From Caenorhabditis elegans (Eukaryota; Nematoda; Chromadorea; Rhabditida; Rhabditidae), in the NCBI RefSeq assembly GCF_000002985.6, contig NC_003281.10, positions 1,736,001 through 1,800,000 of the forward strand: a stretch of DNA of 64,000 nt, given 5' to 3'. Positions 55,301-64,000 of the stretch are shown piece by piece; position 1 is the stretch's first letter; every line of letters begins with the position of its first letter. The position numbers and the translations under genes were made by a program. The notes under the pieces are model-generated. The model saw only the letters and a list, made by a program, of their open reading frames with translations, did not search any database and was not told the origin of the DNA.

Positions 55301-58300
55301 AATTTAACACCCATATCGGCTAGGCTCCGATGAAAAGCCCAGTTTTCGAAATTTTTTCCGGGTCGCGCCACGAAAACTCTGGGGGTACTGTAGGTGATAG
55401 ATGTCTTTGACTTTTTGTATTTTTGCAAAGTAACCAAACTTAAAACACATGTTTTAGGCTAAAAATCAGCTGAAAATCTCAGATATTGATAAAGTTACAG
55501 ATTTTCGAAAAATTCCAAAATTTTTAGAATTATTGTGTTGATTTTTTGAAAAATCTACATTTCGTAAACTTTCATGGAAGATATATTTGGCTAAAATTAT
55601 TGAATTTGGTACAGTCGTTGTCTCTTTTAGGCTCCGCCTACTTTTGATGGGTCTCGCCGCGAAAAGTTTCGAAAATCCGTAACTTTTTCAATTTTCAAGA
55701 TTCTAGCACAATTTTTTTTTCAAAACGTATGAAAACGTGTTGAAAATTCGTTTAAAATTAAACTTGAGCACGGTATTTGGATCTACAGTAACCCAACGGG
55801 TTTTCGTGGTGGGACCCAGAAATTTTCCCAATTTTTAAAACAGGCGGATTATAGCCAATATGGGGCTCATTTCGAAGCTGAAAATGTAGAAAAAACGAAT
55901 TTCTGAAGTAAATTTTAAAATTTATTGGAAGTAAGAAATTTTAGTGAAAAAATAAAAAAATAAATATAAAATTTCCCAGATTTATAATTTATTTCTTTAA
56001 TATCTGCACTGAATCTATAAAATTTATAAAAGAATAAAGCCTCAAAACTTTTTGAATAATTCATTTTCCGTGGGGGCCCCATATCCAAAAATGGGCAAAA
56101 AACGGAGACGCAGAGCACCAGCACTAATTCCATTTGGAAAGGGGGCTCACAAAGTGTGTGTGTGTGTGTGCTCCGTGAGCAGTAGTAGGCAGCACACAGC
56201 TAATCTGAACTGACAGATGACCCGTGGAGAGAAAAAAGGAAAAAAATGGGGAGGGGGAGGAAGCTTCTTTTATATTGAAAAGAGCCGGCGGCGAGCGGAG
56301 CTCCTTGATATTTTTGGGTGTTTGAGGGACTGAAAGATGAAACCAGAAATTTGCTAAAAAATTATTTTTACAGATTTTGAAAATGTTAAATTTCAAGAAA
56401 GTTATGGGAGTTTAAGTTTAGCTAAAAAAAAAAAAAAATTTTTTTCAATTTTTCAAAATTTTTTTTTCAAAGTTCATCTCAAAACGTGTGTTTAATCACG
56501 ATTTTGAATATATAAAATTATTTTATCAATACAATACAGGTTAGAAAACCAGAAAATATTGATTTTGAGCAAAGTTATAAAGTTTTGAAATAATTGAAAC
56601 AAAATTTGAAAAAACAAATTTTTTTCAGATTTTTTTAAAACTTCAATAATTAACAACTTGGAGGTTTCGGAGTCAAATTTTTTGAATTTTGAATTAGAAA
56701 AATCAATATTTCTTACAGTACCATGCCCTCGAGAATTAATAGTGGAAAAGAAGTTATCACGTAGCGCCCTAGTTTCATGGAGTTCGCCGGAAGAGTCCTT
56801 TGTCGCCGTTTCCCAATATCACGTGTGTGTCGATGGAACCGTTAGAGCAATTGTACCCGGAAGTTATAAAGTGAGTTTTTGGGATGAAAATGGGTTTTTG
56901 AAAATTTGGAAAATATGGATTTTGAGCAAAGTTATGGGAGTTTTTCGGAATTTCGATTTGAAACTTTCAAAACATTTTATTTGATTTTATTTTTTGACAG
57001 TAGCCTAAATATAATAAAAAACATTAAATAAATAATTTTAATTTCAATTTGCATTTTTCAGAGCTCAAAAATTCCGATTTTGAGCCAAGTTATGAGATTT
57101 TGAAAAAAATTGAGGTTCAAATTTTTTTTTGAAATTAAATTTCCAAATTTTTTGCAGAATAAAGTAGATTTTTATTTTTAAAAAATACAATAAGAATTTA
57201 CCAAATTTACTGAAAACCTGACAACCGAATTTACCGGTTTTCAACAAATTGTATGTTTTTTAAATTTATTTCAAAAAAAAAAATTTTTCGAAAGTTTTTT
57301 TTGCTAACTATTTATTATTTTCAAAATTTGAGTGAATTTTTGTGCTCAGCACGCCGAGACCTTTTAAATGACCCCCAACATGCCTAGGCTGCGCTCATTT
57401 TCGAAAATTTCTGAAATCTCGGGTCCCACCACGAAATTTCTCAAAATGGGCGGAGCCTAAGAATCTTGGTGGTTATTGGAAAGATTTTGATTTGACGAAA
57501 ATCATTTTTATCAATTTTAAAAGTTTATTACAAATTCCAGATAATTAAATTCGAAAAAAACTTAAAATCAATATTTTCCAAATTATCGATTTTTCCGGGA
57601 AAAAAATCAATTAAAAAAATCAATAATTTGATTTTCAGTGTCGCGCTTTGGTAGAGGATATCCCATTAGAATCATCCGTTAATTTATCGGTTCGAGCAGT
57701 CACCGAACATGGACATTCGCCGGATGCTTGTTGCACAATAGCCATAGGAAATGGTAAGAAATTTTGTAAAATCCAACATATTTTATGCGAAAATATGGAA
57801 AAAACGATAAAAATCAATAGTTCCACAAAAAAAATCGATAAAAACGGTCAAAAATGAACGTTTTCCGAGAAATTTTCTGAAAAACAACGACACTCCGTTA
57901 TTCCGCTAGTTCGTGTTGTTTAGCCAATTTTCAAATATTTTTTATGATGGGAAATTCAAAATCTTGAATACTTTTTGGCGGGAAGTTCAAAATTTTCAAA
58001 TTTTCAAAAAAACAATTTGGGGCGGAAAATTAAAATTTTCAAATATTTTTTCGCGGGAAATTCAAAATTAAAAAAAAAAATGTTTTTTGGCGCGAAATTC
58101 AAAAATTTCCAATTTTCAGAAGCCCAAGTAGCACCGCAACAAGTCCGTGTATGGCAAGTAACCCCAGTTTCTGCGTATGTCCGATGGTATCCATCGAACA
58201 GCAATGCGGAGCACGTCGTCTCACTGAATGCTGTAAAAGTTGGCGTTTGTCCCCCAACTGTCTTTCAAGTGAGTTATCGATTTTTTGTGTAAAGATTTCA

Positions 58301-61300
58301 TAAAGGAAAAATCAATAATTTATCGATTGGCTTTTACAGAATTTGAAAATTTTGATTTTGAGCCGAGTTACGGGAGTTTAGGAAAAAATAAAAAATAAAG
58401 CTTTTTCGAAATTTTTTTTACAGACTTTTAATCGCAAAATTCGAATTCTTCTCTATTTTTCACCCTTTGTCGATTTTTTTTCGAGGTTCTAGCTCAAAAT
58501 TAAAATTTCAAGGGGTACTGTAGCCGCAAAAGTACGCAAACACCCGAGCTTACGACAAAATGCACAACTTTCTTATTTTTGATGATTGAGCTCTGAAAAT
58601 TGATATTCCTGGGTAAAAAAAGACGGGAATTTTGAAAATCGATGTTAAAATTTACAAAATTAAAGTTTAAGTGCTCTGGGAGCATTGAAACTTTAAAATT
58701 TCAAAAAAAAAAAATTTTTTATCTTTTTTGGACTCTTAGCATTTATTGCTCATAATTTTCTATCATTAATCATAAAAAATCCAAAAAATAATCCCCAAAA
58801 ACGAAAAAAATGGAGACAAAATTAATCCCCCCCTTCACCCATTATTTCCCCCCGCATATATATAAATATTCTCCAATTTCGTATGTTTTTGTACGTCTTC
58901 TTTAGAATTCTGAGCACGAGTATAAGCCACGATGGGCTCATTTTGCTAATGAGCACCCTCTTTTTTAGGTCTGAAATTTTTTTGGAAATTTTTTATCAAA
59001 AAAATAATAGTTACAAATTGAAAAAAATATTCAAGAAATCTGGAAAAAAAGGTTTAAAAATATAAATTGAAAATTACAATTGGGTCCCGGCACGAAAAAA
59101 AATTTTTTTTAAAAGGAAAATTTGAATTTTCAAAAAAAAAAATTTTTTTTGAAACTTTTCCAAAACTTCAAATGTTCATAACTTTGCTCATTTTCAAGAT
59201 TTTTTGTTAATTTTTAGTTATTCTTCCTATTATTAATTTTTGAAAATTGTATCGAAAAAAAATTTCCAGGTTCAACTACACGGTCTACAACCTTCGACAA
59301 TCTATCGGGTATCAGTACGCACAAAACATCCTAAAGCAGTGTTGGAGCAGCGTCCAGTTGAGAGATGTGTCGATTTTAAGACGCTGCCGAAAAGTGAGTT
59401 GAATTGGCGAAGTTACAGTAGTTTTCGTGGTAGGACCCAAATTTTTGAAAAAAAAAATTTTTTTTTTGGTTAAAATTCAAACTTGTCAATCTTTGTCAAA
59501 TTTCAAGATTTTTCGTTAAATTTTGCCTTGAACTGTAGAAAAAGCGAATTTCTAATTGTTAACTGTGCTTCATAAAAAATTTATCAAAAACTGGCAAAGT
59601 TACAGTAGTTTCCGTGGTAGGACCCCATTAAAAAAAAATTTTTTTTTTTTGGGCAAAAGTTCGCAAATGTGTAACTTTCTCAGATTTCAAGATTTTTTGT
59701 CAAATTTTTACTTTGAAAATGAGAAAATTATTTTACAGTGAGTAGTTAGATTGTTTAGAATTTAATAAATTAACAAAAAAAATTTTTTGGAATTTTTTTT
59801 TCAAAATTTTTGTAACTCAGCTAGTTTGTTAGATTTTTTGCTCATTTTTATGTCCAATATGTAACAAATTTCGCTTTTTTTTCTAATTATAATTTACAAC
59901 AAAAAATGTCAAAAACAGTCGAAAAAAAAAATTATTACATTAATTTTTGGGGTAGTACAAAAAAAATTTTTAATGTTTTTTTCTGGAAATATTTCTCTTC
60001 CAAAAAGTAAAAGTCCAAGCACACACACACATGTACACATGCTCATTCTTTTTTTTTTCATCTCTTGTCTCGTTGTGTCCGGCGGAATATACAATTAGGG
60101 GGAGAACGACGACGGCTCTTTTTCGTCTCCTTTTCCTCCGTCTTCTTACGTACACTGGCACCCCCCGTTTTTATTGATTTTTCGAAGGTTTTTAAGGTTT
60201 AAATATGTGAAAAATAGCAGTAAATAGGTTAAAATAGGTTTAGAAGTGTTTTGGAAAAATTTGAAATTTTACAAAAAAATTTCGAAAAAATCTAGAAAAA
60301 ACTTTTTTTGGAATTTTTTGTTTCAAAAAAAATTCCAAATTTTTTGAAATTCTATACATTGAAAAATAATATATAGTATGATCACAAACAATTTTCAAAC
60401 CACTTATTCTCATATTTCAAAATAAATAATTGCTCCTTCCACCCCCCGAAAAAATTCAAGAGAATTCCCCCACTTTTAGAAAAATCTCTGGAATTTCACA
60501 ATTTTTTTTATATTATTTTTTTAAAGGTTTTTGTCAACTTTGGGGTTATTATAATAAACTACAACTGTTTAATTTTCAAATTTGTCTTAAATTTGGTCAA
60601 AACCAATTTTTTTCGAAAAAAAAGGGTTCAGGGCTCCGCGAGCTCTAAAAACCTAGTTTTTGTGAATTTTAAGCAATGAATTTGAATTTCCAGTCACTTT
60701 TTACCTCAAAATCCCAAGTTTCACGGCTTAGCCACAAGTACTAAAAAAGTTGTGCATTTTGTCGTAAGCTCAGGTGTTTGCGTATTTTTAGGGCTACAGT
60801 ACCCCTAAAAACTCCAATTTTGACCCACAAACTTTAAAAAAAACTACGCTAGGGGTGAAAAATAACGAGAAAATTGAATTTTACCATGAAAAAGTTATAG
60901 AAGTTTTGGGAAAAGTGAAGTTTTTAACTTTTCGATTTTTTTTTGTCAAAAAAACCTCCCTACATTCTAATTTTTGGTGGTTTCGGAGCCCGCAGAAACT
61001 GATCCAAATTAGGAGTCAACCCGTCTTTGTGACCTTTACACCGGAGCCCGTGCTCTCTAGAAGACGGAGGGCGGCGGCTGCTCATGAATATTTCATCATT
61101 TGCTCCGCGAGACCTACCTCTTTTGTCTTTTTTGTGCTCTTAAAGAAATGTGTTTCGCAATAGGTTTTAGAAGGTTTTAGAAAAAAATAGAATTTTTTTG
61201 GATTTTTTTTTGGTTTCTTGGTGTCAATGCACCAAGTGCAAAGCATTTGAAAATTTTCCAAAATTTTTTGATTTCTTTTTGTTGTTTTTTTTTTCGCAAC

Positions 61301-63780
61301 CCGAGCCTTAAGACTAAATTTTAATAAATTTTGATTCAAATTTTCGAATTCCCCGTAATTTTTTGCTCTAGAAAAAAATTTTTTACCTTTTGGGCATGAA
61401 AATTCAAAAAGTTGTGCATTATGTCGTAAGATCTGGTGCTTGCGTATTTTTAAGGCTACCGTACCCTTGGAAATCCCAGGAAAAAACGTTTTAAGTATGA
61501 AATTTGACGGAAAATTCTAATTTTATAAGAAAAGTTGTTGAAAAATGACGGAAAACCGAGAAATATTGACTTGAAATTTGGAAATTGAAAATTTAAATTT
61601 CCTGTGATCAAAAAAAAAAATTTTTTTCGAATTTTTACATTTAAAAATTCAAATTTCCTGTGTAATTTCAGACTAAAACCTATTTTTCTCCTGTTCACTA
61701 CCTCAAAACTTAAATTTCGCTGTACGGTAGCCCCAAAAATACGCAAACACCTGATCTGACGACAAAATGCACAACTTTCTCAATTTTGAAGCCAAAGCTT
61801 TGAAAAAAAAAGTTTAAGGGCCAAAAAGTGACGGAAAATTCAAAAATTTACATGAAAAATAGTGAAAATCAACGTGCAGACCATTTTTCCCAAATTTTCA
61901 CAGCCCTTTTTCCAAAATTTTGCACCGAAAAAGCACTAAAGCACAAAAAGATGCAGTTTTCTGGAGGCAATTCCAATTTCAAACGGCCTTTGGAATTTTA
62001 TCTTTACGACTTTGTTGTTACAACGTCTTCAAGTTTCTTGTTTCTTTGAAAAACAGGGGTTCAAGAAATGGAAATGAGAAATGGAAGAACGATGAGTTAT
62101 AATCCAATATAATCATGTTTAATATTGATTTTTGTAAATTTTCATGCTAATTTTTGATTTTCCCGCTACTTTTTACTTCGGGCGGCTAGTTTTCAGAGTT
62201 GCGAGCTCAAAATTGAAAAAGTTGTGCCATTTGTCGTAAGCTGTAATGTTTGCTTAAATTTTACAAGGTTTTAGCGAATTTCTAGAATTTTTCATCTCAA
62301 AATTTAAATTCTGCGTCATTTTTCACTCCTAAAAACATTTTTTCTCTGTTTCTAGCTCAACATTTGAATTTTTTGGGGTACTGTAGCTCCAAAAATACGC
62401 AAACACCAGATCTTACGACAAAATGCACAACTTTCTCAGTTTTTATGCCTGGACTCTGAAAATTTATGGGCTAGTGTGAAAAATTATGAAAAATTAGAAA
62501 ATGAACACGAAAACTTTTGAAATTTAAAAATAAATTTTTTTTGAAAAAAAACTTTCAAAAAAAAAATTCGTAAATTGAAATGTTTTGTTTTTTCAACATT
62601 CGCGCATCATTCGAATTCTTAATTTCACAACTAAATTCGTCATTTTTTCCTTTTTTCAGTCGGTTTGCCGGACCCCCCTTCAAACGTTCAAGTGGAAGGC
62701 GGAGCCCAGCCAGGCACACTTCTAGTCTCCTGGATACCGGTTACCAACCAGCCAAAGCCACCCTCTAGAGCCGCAGTCGCATCGTATTTGGTCTACGCGG
62801 ACGGGAAAAATATTGCTCAAGTGCCACAAGCAACAGGTAAACTTTTTAGAATTTTTGAAAAAAAAATTTTTTTTTTGAATTTTTTTTTTAACTATCAAAT
62901 TTGGTAGTTTAAAACCTAAAATTTCAAATTCAGCTCATTGGTAGCTTTGATTTAACACCCATCATGCCTAGGCTCCGCCCACTTTCGGGTCCCGCCGCGA
63001 AAACTAGAAAACTACAGTAACCTCGTGGCGGGACCCAAAAAATAAAACTTGGTCCGATTCGTGTCATGATGGGTGTTATTTGAAAGCTCTTGGTGAGCTG
63101 AAAAAGAATATTGTAAAAATTTTGGAAAAATACTGAACTTTTACTTGAGATTTTTTTGAGAAAAACAATTGACGAAAAAATCAAAGTTTTAAATTTTGTA
63201 ACTTAGCCCCCTCTAATGGCTATTCAAAAATTCTCAACTGACGAAATGTTTAAAATTTTATTTTCTACAACGTTTTAATTGACAATTTTTTAATATCTAA
63301 CAATTGTGCAAAGTTACATCGGTTAGAGTTTTCCGTTGCCATAAAACAATTTTTCAAATTCAAACTGCTATAACTCCGCCCATTTAATGGCTAGCAAAAA
63401 ATTTTCAACAAACAAAATATTTGAAATTTTATTTTCTACAAATTGTATGTTGACAACTTTTTTGTATACCTCTCCGTTCTCGAGATAACCCCTCAAAAAC
63501 ATTATAGCGGACCACGTTGTGCTGCGGCTCGCGGATCTCTCTGACGATCCGCCGGTCTTCATCACAGTTCGCACGAAAACGAAAGAAGGTGCCGTTTCGT
63601 CGGATTCCAACGTGACACGTGTGCCACGTAATCAGAACGCCGCGCCTCCGCCTCCGCCGCCGCCGCCCACGCAAATCGGAAATCAATCGATCATTCCAGT
63701 GGTGGACCCGAGTCGATTGCCACTCGTCGATATGACGTCATCATACCCATCATATCAACAACAACAAACGCTCACTAATT
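52335..63780 (+). CDS. rimb-1: RIM-binding protein, partial (SH3-I and three FN3 domains)
   Basis: Exons: 52335-52405, 53037-53454, 54789-54918, 55090-55162, 56719-56870, 57639-57753, 58120-58268, 59270-59393, 62660-62836, 63508-63780; from the ATG at 53084 onward every junction keeps phase, giving 521 residues before the edge. The SH3 (exon 2) reads VFRALFQYLPL, NENPQLELSLQPGDVVLV, MDSDGFYCGETLDGRQGLVP, SNYVER, the RIM-BP SH3-I signature. Then come FN3-1 (CPRELIVEKKLSRSALVSW, GSYK), FN3-2 (VRVWQVTPVSAYVRWYP, LHGLQPSTIYRVSVRT) and FN3-3 (LPDPPSNVQVEGG, GTLLVSWIPVTNQ, YLVYADGK), then a proline-rich linker. RIM-BP tethers Ca2+ channels to RIM at active zones. N-terminal exons and SH3-II/III are outside the window or unseen. 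The frame from exon 1 into exon 2 meets a TGA at 53081-53083 right before the ATG. Confidence 0.92.
57870..58110 (+). repeat. Repeat insertion in rimb-1 intron
   Basis: A 45-bp phrase (ACGACACTCCGTTATTCCGC then GTTCGTGTTGTTTAGC) followed by GGCGGGAAATTCAAA-type units. The same phrase with the same following units returns at 63860-63930, so the two belong to one composite repeat. Confidence 0.75.
59394..62659 (+). other. Large rimb-1 intron (3.3 kb)
   Basis: Contains (AC)n at 60018-60036, a GC-richer stretch at about 60960-61110, and four ACGCAAACACC modules (about 60775, 61440, 61735, 62395), three of them with the variant TTACGACAAAATGCACAAC. No exon with both splice sites was found inside. 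Confidence 0.6.
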
Positions 63781-63839
63781 GTAAGTTTTTGCGGAAATCT
63801 GACTGAAAATTCGAATTCCCCACTAAAAACTACCCTAGG

Positions 63840-64000
63840 ACAACAAAAAAATTTCGGAAAAACTACGACACTCCGTTATTACGCCAGCGCGTGTTGTTTA
63901 GCGGTTGCGGGAAATTCAAATTTTCAAGTTTTTCATCGCTGAATAATTGATTTTTGATCAGAAATCTTTGCCGAAAACGTGAAAACTGAGAATTTTTCCG
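63840..64000 (+). repeat. Composite repeat at right edge
   Basis: Second copy of the CGACACTCCGTTAT / GTGTTGTTTAGC phrase followed by GCGGGAAATTCAAA, within the rimb-1 intron that runs off the window. Confidence 0.7.

Noticed and set aside
63368..63686. Minus-strand ORFs with Arg-rich run
   Set aside because: Antisense of the rimb-1 exon encoding the proline-rich linker.
1..64000. CRISPR array or bacterial operon
   Set aside because: Tandem repeats here lack unique equal-length spacers, and gene structure is clearly spliced eukaryotic.

Overview
The window looks like nuclear DNA of a nematode, most probably a Caenorhabditis species (the exact species cannot be fixed by eye). It is AT-rich. 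The genes are split by introns ending in the worm consensus TTTTCAG, several first exons sit directly behind such an acceptor (the pattern expected of SL trans-splicing), degenerate TTAGGC telomere repeats occur internally, and the recognisable genes match worm families: EAK-7/MEAK7, RIM-binding protein, a divergent T-box factor and neuropeptide-like Gly-rich secreted peptides.

Layout. 0-9.7 kb has no convincing protein gene. It holds 25 tRNA-like Pol III units on both strands (A box, B box, T-run), seven of them as head-to-head pairs, among AT-rich repeats. 9.9-16 kb is repeats: an 'ACGCAAACACC' family, a 'GGCGGGAAATTCAAA' family and a 'CGGCAAATTGCCG' family. 16.2-18.9 kb (-) is a five-exon glutaredoxin-like, cysteine-rich gene (GRXCR type) with an interstitial telomeric block in an intron. 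19.7-28.7 kb is a cluster of short secreted-peptide genes: three apparently intact two-exon genes and one broken copy, intermixed with inverted duplications, a second telomere-like block and an unidentified GC-richer island at 22.5-24.0 kb.

29.5-34.3 kb (-) is a six-exon T-box gene. 36.6-41.4 kb (-) is a seven-exon eak-7 orthologue (TLDc domain). Both are full of 'GGTGGCCTA...TAGGCCACC' hairpin repeats, including two tandem arrays of seven units of about 147-150 bp. 41.8-42.2 kb (+) is a 50-residue single-pass membrane protein gene, divergent from eak-7. 42.5-52.3 kb is repeats: further ACGCAAACACC copies, a foldback element of about 1.3 kb and simple-sequence blocks. 52.3-63.8 kb (+) is the middle of a RIM-binding protein gene (one SH3 and three FN3 domains) that runs off the right edge.

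The genes do not form an operon-like pathway. The peptide cluster is probably one family amplified by local inverted duplication. eak-7 would act in DAF-16/TOR-type signalling, and rimb-1 at presynaptic active zones. Exon coordinates were worked out by hand from splice signals and reading-frame continuity; no alignment or transcript data were available.
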